From contig LRSR01008674.1 in NCBI GenBank assembly GCA_001579985.1, positions 1 through 20,397 of the forward strand: a stretch of 20,397 nt of DNA. The letters are read 5' to 3'. This DNA is from Hypsibius dujardini (lineage: Eukaryota > Tardigrada > Eutardigrada > Parachela > Hypsibiidae). The position numbers and the translations under genes were made by a program. Positions 9,139-17,119 of the stretch are shown here, in pieces; position 1 is the first letter of the stretch, and the number at the start of each line of letters is the position of its first letter. The notes under the pieces are model-generated. The model made no database searches, was not told where the DNA came from, and saw only the letters and a list, made by a program, of their open reading frames with translations.

Positions 9139-9357
9139 TGTAGCGAGCCTAAACGGAAAGAATATTATTACTGGTTGTACTGACCACACATCCACTACAC
9201 CAACATATTATATAGTACAGAAGATAAGAGACAAGAGAGAAACAAGGTGGCCCAAGGTTAATGGAAAAACAAAGAAAGTAGCTAATGGAAAACGACGATT
9301 AAGACATAATGGACTACTAATGATAATAGTTACTCAATCATATAGCTAGGCGCGACA
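9139..9357 (-). repeat. 5' LTR (219 bp)
   Basis: Same termini as the left LTR. On the minus strand a TATATAAT box occurs about two thirds of the way through (plus 9207-9215 region), a plausible U3/R promoter. The TG..CA ends are intact. Confidence 0.92.
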
Positions 9358-9361
9358 ATTC
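9358..9361. repeat. Target site duplication ATTC, right
   Basis: Exact copy of 5086-5089. The following GTTGACTGCCAAT continues the interrupted repeat A. Confidence 0.85.
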
Positions 9362-9930
9362 GTTGACTGCCAATCGTTGTCGTCTTCATCCATCTGAAAA
9401 TGAAGTACTTCAAGTTGGAAACTGAATCAGGGGGCCTAAAAAGACTGGACGAGATGCGAGTGATACTAGTCACAATAACTTACAACCGGCCTAGCTCGTT
9501 TCTTTCGATTTTGAGTTCTGCTTTTATTAGGGCTTTGAAAAATACAATATCAAGCTTTAAAAAATTTATTCACAATTGCTTGCTGTAAAGACATTAATTG
9601 TTATGGCTTACTTTGGTGGCGGTGCTCTTTGTCAGATTTAAAAGAACTGAGCTGGGTTTCTGTGTCCTCTTCCGTGAGCTCGATGCTGAGCTCGATGCTG
9701 ATCCGGCTTCTAATGAAAAAAAATCAGCGGTGAAGAAACAAACTCAGTTTGCAATTAAAGGATTTACTAGCTGTTTGCGTCACATGCGCTAGCTTTACCC
9801 CTTGAAAATTAACGTCCATCATGTTTGGGTTTATGTCTTCCACACAGCACATACATATGAATACAGAATAGGAAAAAACACATAGGTTGTCAAAACCTCT
9901 AAATCGCGCATACCGTCTTCTCCGGTAGCG
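9358..9930 (+). repeat. Dispersed repeat A, copy 2, right part
   Basis: Aligns block by block with 1086-1480 and then 1968-2086 of copy 1, skipping about 450 bp present there. It ends in CCGGTAGCGCAGTCG, matching TGGTAGCTCGGTCG in copy 1. That terminal block resembles a tRNA A box, but no tRNA body follows. A direct repeat GAGCTCGATGCT occurs in tandem at about 9677-9700. Confidence 0.75.
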
Positions 9931-9942
9931 CAGTCGCATCAT

Positions 9943-10008
9943 TGCCCCCTCCGCCCCCCCCCCCCCCCCCCCCGGGGGAGGGGGGGGGGGGGGGGGGCGG
10001 AGGGGGCA
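9943..10008. repeat. 66-bp C/G palindrome
   Basis: TGCCCCCTCCG, a run of 20 C, then GGGGGA, a run of 18 G, and CGGAGGGGGCA. The outer arms are exact reverse complements and the centre is C-run against G-run. It can form a very stable hairpin and G-quadruplexes. It starts exactly where the repeat A copy ends. Confidence 0.85.
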
Positions 10009-10212
10009 CTATTATAACTATTATGCCCGAGACCCTTGTAGTCAACAAATGTGAGGCAGGCCTGGTAAATACCTTTCGTTTTGTGCCAGCACTCAGAGCA
10101 GTCGCCTTTTTCCCCATGTGTTCCGTAATGCAGAGACCTTCACTGAATCTGATAACACCATATTTTTGTACCGTGCTAACTCATCAATGTTATCAAACTG
10201 GCGCTAACTCAC

Positions 10213-10456
10213 ATCTTTATAGAGTCTTGGCTGCGAGAAGGTGGCAGATCATTTAAGATGGCAAACAAATTAAGATGTTCCTCCATCGTGATGTCATCCC
10301 ACAGGGTGTCCGACTGCGGACAGGAACCCATTGTCTCAATGGCCGACAAGGTCTGTGTGTGCATATTAAAACCGTTGACGTGAATGTCGCCGCTGGTGGG
10401 GGTCACCTCACCAGTTATCATTGATAACGTCGTCGTTTTTCCAGCTCCATTCGGGC
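10213..10456 (-). CDS. ABCA-type transporter, first nucleotide-binding domain exon (Walker A)
   Basis: Acceptor GATCCGAAG precedes base 10456 and donor GTGAGT lies at 10212-10207. It joins the previous exon in phase to give a Walker A of GPNGAGKTTTLSM, then ITGEVTPTSGDIHVNGF and a Q-loop region GSCPQSDTLWDDITMEEHL. These are hallmarks of the ABCA subfamily NBD1 (family form GVCPQHDVLFDxLTVEEHL). The protein would pump or flip lipids across membranes. The following exons with the LSGG signature, Walker B and H-loop are not seen leftward, where repeats begin within 205 bp. So this is either the 3' edge of a broken gene or a gene with a very large next intron. Confidence 0.88.
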
Positions 10457-10553
10457 CTTCGGATCAAAATTTAGGATCAATTACTCGTTACGCAAATACA
10501 TTCCTTTTAAATTCCAATCAGAACTCCGATCAATAAAGTATTGCTACACTCAC

Positions 10554-10716
10554 CAAGTAAACCGAATACCTCGCCTTTCGGGAAGACCAAAGAGATGTTC
10601 TTCACGGCAATTTTATCGACAACGGGCGCTCGGCTTCCGTTGAGGCGAGACAACAGCTTCGCGATGGATGACCTGGTGTCAAAACGTTTCCACAAAGAGC
10701 GCAGCACGATGGCATA
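10554..10716 (-). CDS. ABCA-type transporter, NBD1 N-terminal exon
   Basis: Acceptor TTTCTGTAG precedes base 10716 and donor GTGAGTGT follows base 10554; the 97-bp intron to the next exon keeps phase 1. It encodes AIVLRSLWKRFDTRSS, then APVVDKIAVKNISLVFPKGEVFGLLG, the first beta strands of an ABC ATPase leading into the glycine that opens Walker A. The frame is clean. The exon before it on this strand encodes extracellular-domain sequence rather than the membrane helices expected in between. Confidence 0.85.
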
Positions 10717-10767
10717 CTACAGAAAGTTAGGGATAAACATGACTGCCGAATCGCCGATGTCCTTCTT

Positions 10768-10830
10768 GTCAGTCAGTCAGTCAGTCAGTCAGTCTGTCTG
10801 TCAGTCTGTGTCTATCTTTTTGTCTGTTTG
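10768..10830. repeat. TCAG/TCTG microsatellite
   Basis: Tandem TCAG units passing into TCTG units, inside the short intron between two ABCA-like exons. Confidence 0.9.
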
Positions 10831-10862
10831 CCATCATGTCTGTCCGTGCGGAATACACGTAC

Positions 10863-11013
10863 TGATCCATTCAAGTCGGTAGAAGTGTTTTTGAAGATGA
10901 AACCAGCATAATGGGGTTGTCTCAGAAGGAGGTCCGCATAGTCTTGATGTTCAAGGTAGATGCCTTCTCGTTCGATTGCCTCCGATTTTCTCCGTCAGCC
11001 GGGACACACTGAA
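10863..11013 (-). CDS. ABCA-like extracellular-domain exon (one frameshift)
   Basis: Acceptor TTCTAG (exon from 11013) or TTCAG (exon from 11008), with donor GTACGTG below 10863. It encodes VSRLTEK, then EAIEREGIYLEHQDYADLL and QPHYAGFIFKNTSTDLNGS. The AGFIF block followed by a short linker resembles the end of the large extracellular loop of ABCA proteins, just before membrane helix 2 (human ABCA1 form WAGIVF). The frame breaks at an A4 run (plus 10986-10989, T4); three would keep it open. If it belongs to the same gene as the NBD exons, about 250-300 residues of membrane helices are missing, as only 146 bp separate them. Confidence 0.6.
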
Positions 11014-11204
11014 CTAGAATGCTGAGAAAAATAAGAAAATAAAGCAAGGGAAAGAGTATTCGGTCGCCGCAAACAGTAAAAAGAAGAACGGTTTCAAACA
11101 ATTAACCAATCAACGGTCTTAGAAAAGTTGTGTTTAGCAAAACTGCTGCCGAAAGTCTAAAATTTCAAATTGTTGTAGAGTTGTTTTTGGAATCGAGTGG
11201 AGAA

Positions 11205-11655
11205 ATGAATTTGCTATATGAGGGCGTCAAAAAGTGACTTTTGGATTTTTTTTCTCTGGCTACTTGAATTGCGTTTTTTCTCGAAACCTTATCCAATGGG
11301 ATAACGACCCGTTCTGTTTAGCAGCCTCTCATATGAAAAGTGCTGCCGTACCACCAATGTTTATCCTATCTTTAGAGTCTGGAGGATGTTACACGACAGC
11401 TGAACCAGCTGACGCAGCAGCTGCAAAATGTGGTGCGGCGGCTGGACAAGGTGGAGGAGGAGTTTCGTGCATTTTGCATTCGCGTGCTGCCGTTATTGGA
11501 TCTGTCCCTTCCTGATGCCGTGGCCGTCAAGGCCGAAATCGAGTTTGTCATTGCGTCAAGTAAGTCAGTCATACTTATGTGACTCAGTTATTTAATACTT
11601 GAAACGTACCTCTTCCTCTATTCACTGTACAGCTGTGGCGGAATTATTTTTGTAA
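11205..11655 (+). CDS. Small coiled-coil protein, three-exon model
   Basis: Exon 11205-11233 begins ATGAATTTGCTATATGAG and ends at a GTGACT donor. Exon 11378-11559 follows an AG acceptor and ends at GTAAGT. Exon 11633-11655 follows CTGTACAG and ends in TAA. All junctions keep phase and give about 77 residues. The middle exon is the strong part: a heptad-patterned helix (LEDVTRQLNQLTQQLQNVV, then RRLDKVEEEF), then RAFCIRVLPLLDLSLPDAV. The first exon and exact acceptor (AG at 11375 or 11377) are the weak points; a different upstream exon is possible. I do not recognise the family. It looks like a small subunit of a coiled-coil complex. Confidence 0.5.
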
Positions 11656-12435
11656 AGGCCCTTTCTTAGACTTGACATGTGTGTGCGCATGGGTTTGAGT
11701 GTGAGCTAATGTTGTTTAAATTTATTTAACTCTCTGTTAACACTGTCTGTCTCTGGTTGATTGGTTGATTAGTATGTACCACGTTGCCGGTACTGTAGTG
11801 TTGTTTAAATATATTTAAATTTTTATTTAAAATAGCCAGAAACGGCTTTTTCTTTTACATAAAATATGTTTTTTATTTTATTAAAACTTGAAAATCACCG
11901 CTCCGATATTTAATCTTTTATTTAAAATCATTCCCTGAGCCATTATATTATTTGTTCTCGAGAATACGCGCAAAGCAATTTAAATATGTATTATAACCCC
12001 CTCTTTTCGCGTGACGGCGGGCTTGATTGCTTGATAATTCTCTGAATGGCGCTCAGAAATCCTAGATTGATTGTCTGAATAGCCTGAGAAATTATATATA
12101 CCGGCTTTAGTTCCTCATTTGATTGATTTATTGTGGCAGCCTTCAGCATTATCAGTTGATTGATCAATCGTTTCCTTCCAATTTCTTATTTTATTATTAT
12201 TTATTTTATATATTTTTAATTTTATTTGTATTTGGAGAGGATATTTTAACAACACTAGTGCGGGCTGAAGAAGTAATTTCGCCACATCTGTGCAACATTC
12301 TGATGCTGGACTAGCGCAAGTATATTTCTTTCTTATTACAGGGAAGAAGTAAGAGTGACGGCCCTAGTCCCCTGGCCCCTGGCATATTCCACACTCTGTT
12401 TGTGTGGAGTATGAATCTGTGCTACTCGGTTCTTG
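11656..12435. other. Gap: AT-rich, no supported gene
   Basis: Long T/A-rich stretches with TTTAAAT and TTGATTGATT runs. No coding signal seen on either strand. Confidence 0.5.
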
Positions 12436-12439
12436 TTAA

Positions 12440-12695
12440 TTTTTTGTTCAGTCACAGGGATGGTTCTTTTCATTTTCTACGATTTTTTAATTTCTTCCCC
12501 TGCGAACTTCTGTTTCGGTGTATTTCTTTACTAGTGCGAAATGTGTGCGAGAACGTGGTTTTCCGTTGTTGCTTTTTTTCCGAGTACCTGCAGGGGCTCC
12601 AGTGCTTATTGCGCCTCTTGCGTCCCGTGTTTACTTTTCGGCAAGATTTTGTTTTAGTTGTTTACAAAAGTCTTACCTTGCAAGAATGAACAACT
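12440..12695 (-). repeat. Dispersed repeat B, copy 3
   Basis: Same orientation as the copy at 1-230. It shares GAGAACGTG, TTTTCCGTTGTTGCTTTTTTT, CTCCAGTGCTT, GTCCCGTGTTTACTTT and AACAACTTG. All frames are broken. It runs directly into a TCTG array. Confidence 0.75.
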
Positions 12696-12700
12696 TGACT

Positions 12701-12820
12701 TCGTCTGTCTGTCTGAGTAGCTGTCTATCTGTCCGTCTAGCTGTCTGTCTAGCTGTCTGTCTGTCTTTCTAGCTGTCTGTCTGTCTAGCTGTCTGTCTGT
12801 CTGTCTGTCTGTCTGTCTGG
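12701..12820. repeat. TCTG microsatellite with TAGC interruptions
   Basis: About 120 bp of (TCTG)n with periodic TAGC/CTAG interruptions, the longest simple repeat in the window. Confidence 0.95.
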
Positions 12821-13597
12821 CCTGAAATCGCTCATTTTACCGAAGACCGGTTTCAGAGACGAGGACATTCGACTCAACCAATGGAGTATCAGAGAAGGAC
12901 ACAGATCCTCTGTGCATAATCTGTATTCTGGACAAATAAATACATGTATCGCGCCTGTTTTACGTCTATAAATACATTTTGCCTTGCGTAGATAAGAATA
13001 TGTTTTTGCATATGTTTCTATGTATCTATGTAAGTTTATGTATGCATATGTACATTTTTTTATATTTAGAGGCATAATTATTGATACTCGTAATAAGTCG
13101 GTGTAATAAATAAGTAAAAGTTGGCTTTTATTCGGTCGGCCTGAGGTTTTTGCTACGTGTGTATAACAGTGCCCACTATAGACCGCCCTTGGCGAATGCT
13201 ACAAGTGACACCCCGACGTGTCTGCGATCACGACCATCAACTCCGGGCTACGCACTTGGGGACTCGACTTGATCAGAGACCACAACCGAATTGTATTGAT
13301 TACGAGACCTCGATCGTCGGAGGCGTTTCCAGATCCCCTCCGGCCTCCATCCTGAGTCCTTCGTCTGCGAGATTTACCGTACAGTAATATATGTAAGAGG
13401 ATTTGTGCGCCCTTTCACCGCGCGAGCCATTTCTCACATGCAGACATCAATGGCTGACGGAGCAGAGGAAATTCCCTCCCGTGTGAGAGTCGAGGTACCC
13501 GGCTATCACACCTGCCCCCTCGTTCCCCTATTCCCTCGGTCCGTATGGCATACACACACACGTGTGAAACTGACTGGAAAACGCGCCCTCTCACAAT
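12821..13597. other. Gap: no supported gene
   Basis: AT-rich TATGTA-type degenerate repeats at about 12990-13060, then a GC-richer stretch (13150-13590) whose open frames on both strands show no family features. It could be an unrecognised SINE or intron. Confidence 0.4.
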
Positions 13598-13780
13598 GTA
13601 CCGGTACTGTACTGTCGCGACCAATTGGTGCTGCTTTTTAGACCCACCCGTATATTATGACTGCAGTGAAGCAGTGAAGCACTGAAGCACTATTATGACA
13701 GCACACACTGTGCTTCACTGCAGTCATAATATACGGTGGATCTAAAACGCAGCACCAAATGATCGCGGCAGTACCGGTAC
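13598..13780. mobile_element. MITE-like inverted-repeat element (183 bp)
   Basis: Left arm 13598-13673 and right arm 13711-13780 are imperfect reverse complements of about 70 bp. Both outer ends are the 10-bp palindrome GTACCGGTAC. Inner landmarks are GGTGCTGC, CGTATATTATGACTGCAG and TGAAGCA on the left, all mirrored on the right. The 37-bp centre repeats TGAAGCA-type units. No coding capacity, and no clear target duplication identified. Confidence 0.75.
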
Positions 13781-13907
13781 TTACTACTCCCGGTATACCT
13801 CATATACGCACGTACTGTAGAGACAGAGAGACAGAGAGAGGCCTTTTCGCCCATATCTGTGGTGTATTTTTCTCCAATATAGATACATACCGAATCCGTG
13901 GGGTCAG

Positions 13908-14076
13908 ATCCAGGCCATTGCAAGGGGGAGCGGTTATGCCCTCCTGCAAATGTGGAGTACACGGTGGACCATTGGCGCTACATCGTCCCTCCTCCCATGA
14001 AGGCGTTCGACGTCTACATGGATGTCATCTACAGCGGAAAGAACAACTCCATCCTTGTACTTAAACCTTGTGGGCG
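13908..14076 (+). CDS. A2M/TEP-family protein, exon before the receptor-binding core (one frameshift)
   Basis: Acceptor GGGGTCAG precedes 13908 and donor GTATGT follows 14076. It encodes IQAIARGSGYALLQ, then in the next frame NVEYTVDHWRYIVPPPMK, AFDVYMDVIYSG and LVLKPCGR. The GxGxALVQ..YxV pattern, then FxVxV and a Cys just before an exon boundary, is the conserved run into the C-terminal receptor-binding (MG8-type) domain of alpha-2-macroglobulin, CD109, complement C3 and insect TEPs. These are large secreted or GPI-linked thioester proteins of innate immunity. The frame breaks at the AAA at 13948-13950; a fourth A restores it. The thioester domain is not visible upstream in this window. Confidence 0.75.
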
Positions 14077-14564
14077 GTATGTTTTCATTTCCCGTTCTTT
14101 AGCAGAGACTCCATACTAAGAAATGTCAGGAAGCATTATTCACAGACATGCCTTTTTATTGATTCCGTATGTCAATAGTTAAAGTTGACACAATTTCTCA
14201 GATTTGACAAAAATTCGTTTATGTAAAAGGTTTTTGGGACTCGAGCGGACAAAAGCATTCTCTTGGGATCAAAACGGCAAACCGGAACTAGACTTGATGT
14301 CACATGGAAATGTCAAAATAGGGATTTTGAAGATGGGGTGATTGAAGGTTATATTAAAAATATTTTTAGACCGATAATTATTATTTTTTAGTATTTTTAT
14401 ACTGAAAGTTATGATGTTAATATTTATGATCTGCCAAGTTTTAGAGTTCATAATTTGTTTCTTGTTCAGTAGCTAAGAAAAGCTGGTGCGGCAGTATTAT
14501 AGGGAAGTTCGACTAATACTTTTACGATTCAACCTCCCTGTAAGTGAACCCTCTTCGATAAAAG

Positions 14565-14625
14565 CCTACAAAGTGGAATGACCATGATCGAAATGGACAT
14601 TCCGTCCGGCTACATGGTTCATCAG
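14565..14625 (+). CDS. A2M/TEP-family protein, receptor-binding domain exon
   Basis: Acceptor GATAAAAG and donor GTAAGA. The 61-bp exon completes the Arg codon left by the previous exon and encodes LQSGMTMIEMDIPSGYMVHQ. This matches the diagnostic SxMxIxEVxLxSGF block of A2M-type receptor-binding domains. Phase is consistent on both sides. The short distance from the preceding Cys to the SGM block is a little less than in many family members. Confidence 0.8.
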
Positions 14626-14726
14626 GTAAGATGGATGACAGGATATGGGTCATTAAAGTTTTTCATCCTCCTTGGTCCTATGTTATTTTTCTTCACCTAA
14701 ATTACCTTGACTGTCCCTCGATTTAG

Positions 14727-14819
14727 CCTGACCTAAAGAGTACTGCGTTCAGCAAACTAACCACCTCCTACGCTACGCGGAATTCTATGACGGAAAAGTG
14801 GTCTTTCTTCTTGGACTAC
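14727..14819 (+). CDS. A2M/TEP-family protein, receptor-binding domain exon (two compensating frameshifts)
   Basis: Acceptor GATTTAG and donor GTATGT. It starts in frame as PDLK, directly continuing the previous exon. The middle of the family pattern is in another frame (LLRYAEFYDGKVVF), then FFLDY is back in the first frame. The family form is PDLKxVE..DGKVVLYLDxV. The breaks sit at AAA (14735-14737, one short) and TTT (14804-14806, one long). The final family block (Cys, then VxVYDYYEP) was searched for by eye to 15300 and not found, so the 3' end is missing or far away. Confidence 0.7.
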
Positions 14820-15595
14820 GTATGTGGAAAACTCCAACAGCAAGAGAGACAGCGACAACGTGATCAACCAATTAGCGTTTTAAGTCAACTAAAAATTAGT
14901 TACTTTAATTAATTAGTTACGTTCCGGAGGAATAAAGTGGAATTATTGAGCGCTTCTGGTCACTCGCAACTACTTTCGCCTCTCTGACATTTCTCTGTCG
15001 TTCGATTGTTTATCGTTTGACATCTCTACCTGCCCATTCGTTCTTATGGCCAATAAGCTAACAGTTAATCCGGTTCCATGTTGGTGAACCTGAATCTTCG
15101 ACAATTACTCCGTTTACAGTTCAACTAGTCCGAGCGATCGATTGTTTTTCGGAAAGGCCGGCCATGTTCGCACCAAAGACATGCCGGTTTTTCCGTTATA
15201 AAACGGTCATTGTTTTAAGGCAGCAAACCAAGAAACAAGAGCTCAGCCAGGAAAGAGGACGGGCAATCGGGAACGCAAGCGATCAAAATGTGAACTGACA
15301 CGTCAATCCAATACCTGGTAGATTGGTCAACGAAGTAAATTTAAAATCTGGCCGGAAATTCGTTGACCCGTACAGACATTGAATATGATCCTCAGTTGCA
15401 AACAATTTATTCGAAAGGCTAACAGTGAGTCGCCCGATGTTTACAGGCGTTCTGACTGATAGACCGTCAGTCCGAAAACTGATAGGCTCGCCAGAACAAT
15501 AGCGATACTTCCGATTAATTGAACTAGGTCGCTGTTCGGTGCCCCGACCTTTCGTACCCAGAAAACTCGTATACATCTCGCAGTTCTGGATTTGT
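14820..15595. other. Gap: no supported gene
   Basis: No continuation of the A2M-type gene seen. A minus-strand frame at 15441-15980 contains a hydrophobic end (QLIGSIAIVLASLSVFGLTV) but runs through a microsatellite. Confidence 0.4.
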
Positions 15596-15599
15596 ATCG

Positions 15600-15600
15600 G

Positions 15601-15648
<48 letters not shown>
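15600..15648. repeat. TCTG microsatellite
   Basis: Twelve or so tandem TCTG units with one TTTG variant. Confidence 0.95.
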
Positions 15649-16068
15649 AATAGGTATACAGTACAGGGCGAAATGGCAGGCACAACGTGCCTGTGCAGGG
15701 TCAAATATAGAGCATTTGGGGGAGCGACGGACAACAGACTGATGTTGAAATCGCCTCCCACCAGTTGGATTTTAGTCGAACCAAACGAACAGCGAACCGA
15801 CGGGCGGCTTGTGAGAGAATGAACTGTACACCGACGTACATACGAACTGTGGACGTAGATGGTAGATAGACGATGGATGGATGCATAGCGGACAATAAAC
15901 CAACAGGCGCAGAAATGGCTCCCGGTTAGATAAAAAGGGTAAACGATTGCACTGACTGCTGACGAATGGACAGAGGTCAAACATACGGAAAAAGAGGTTA
16001 AAGAATAGAGGTATAAGAATAGTCGCCTCTTTGGTCCAGGCCGCTCGCCAGATTTGATTTTTTTAACC

Positions 16069-16096
16069 TTTTTTAAGCGCTATATAGCTTAAAAAA
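16069..16096. repeat. Short hairpin TTTTTTAAGC / GCTTAAAAAA
   Basis: Ten-bp perfect arms around GCTATATA. Nothing coding nearby; 15650-16690 otherwise shows no supported gene. Confidence 0.6.
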
Positions 16097-16689
16097 GCAT
16101 TTCATGAGCGAAGCGTGCAATAAAACAGACAGATAAAGAATTGTTTGCATCCGTCAGAGATGAGCCAGCAACTTATGTGACCGACAATCAACCTCCGTGC
16201 CTGATTACTTACTACACACTCAGTTAGGCTCGTGAACTAGTCTTATCGGTCGTTTATTGCGGAGCAACCTTGTGCGGCGACATTTATGGCAGGGATACTG
16301 CGTAAGCGCACCCCCAAAACCACGTGCTTACACTACGTTAAGCTTATGAGTTGGTGCGGAAGGATAGGTGTGGACAAACGCAGTAACCCTGTCATAGCTG
16401 CACAGCCATTCTACACACCGATGAACTGTCCACTCTATCCAGCCCGGATAGCCTCTAGAAAGCCGTCTGGTCTTCGGAATGGTGGTTAACCGTCCGCACT
16501 GATCAAATCCCTTGTCGGGTCAGACCAGACGCAGAATGGCCGTCATGTACATTAGATTACCCGTAACATCTTTCTCAAACAAACCCATTTTGGGAATGTA
16601 ATCCCAAAAACTGTTTGCGAAACGGTTATATTCATGTTTAATATTTAAGCTAAGTGTGATGTTAGGAGCTGTCAAAATGTTCATCAATA

Positions 16690-17110
16690 AGTTAATCCAT
16701 ACATATTATAGACCTTGCGTGACACATATAATTTAAACGTGACCCTGACCGAGGCAGCAAAGGAACGTGAATTTTCGCTCCTGCGTCGGGCGGCTGAATT
16801 GTATCTTGCGCGAGAAAACCCAAACGTGCCACGCATGAGACGAGTCATGATGTAAATTATGCTAGACTCGTCTCATTGTGATTTATTCGAATAGCTGATA
16901 ACGGGTCATTTCTCTGACTTATACACTGCGTTTGGAAAGAAACGTAAAAACGAGCGGCGACGCAGTCTTTCGGGCGCGGGCTCGTATCTATGTAATCCCG
17001 AGACTCGAGAAAAGGAGCATTTATAATTTGTACGTTTTTTTGCTGCCACGGTCAGGGTTACGTTTAATATTTCTATATCACGCAAGGTCTTTATTATTAT
17101 TCCCTAATAA
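16690..17110. mobile_element. Foldback (inverted-repeat) structure of about 420 bp
   Basis: AGACCTTGCGTGA, AAACGTGACCCTGACC and GGCAGCAAA on the left (16711-16762) recur as reverse complement on the right (about 17028-17092). The centre holds a second, perfect 12-bp hairpin, ATGAGACGAGTC (16835-16846) and GACTCGTCTCAT (16865-16876). The right arm is longer than the left by about 85 bp, so one arm has lost internal sequence. No coding capacity identified. It may be a decayed MITE or foldback transposon. Confidence 0.65.
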
Positions 17111-17119
17111 TATTCTGAG

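Larger units (their letters stand above)
5090..9357 (-). mobile_element. LTR retroelement with env-like gene but no gag-pol, minus strand
   Basis: A 4,268-bp unit bounded by direct repeats of 227 and 219 bp that begin TG and end CA. They are flanked by an ATTC target duplication. Orientation is set by a primer-binding site two bases inside the right LTR and a polypurine tract abutting the left LTR, so the genomic RNA runs leftward. The 3.8-kb interior holds a leader, a frame-broken env-like glycoprotein, a non-coding stretch and an intact frame near the 3' end. I see no capsid, protease, reverse transcriptase, RNase H or integrase motifs. The two LTRs differ at roughly a tenth of positions by eye, so the insertion is not recent. 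It would depend on another element's proteins in trans. The superfamily (Ty3/gypsy or BEL/Pao) is not resolved without pol. Confidence 0.9.

Noticed and set aside
9930-10010. Helitron 3' end (hairpin near the terminus)
   Set aside because: No CTRR terminus after the hairpin in either repeat A copy and no matching TC start identified.
9899-10256. Poly-Pro/poly-Gly reading frames on both strands
   Set aside because: They are translations of the C/G palindrome and carry no protein evidence.
12701-12820. CRISPR-like periodicity
   Set aside because: It is a plain tetranucleotide microsatellite with interruptions, in a eukaryotic context.
15700-15900. Minus-strand KIQLVGGDFNISLLSV resembles the GDFN motif of LINE endonucleases
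   Set aside because: Only one short motif matches. The frame runs into a TCTG microsatellite, and no other endonuclease or reverse transcriptase motif is nearby.
15441-15980. 179-codon minus-strand frame
   Set aside because: It includes translated microsatellite (DRQTDRQTDKQ) and has no start context, domain or splice support.
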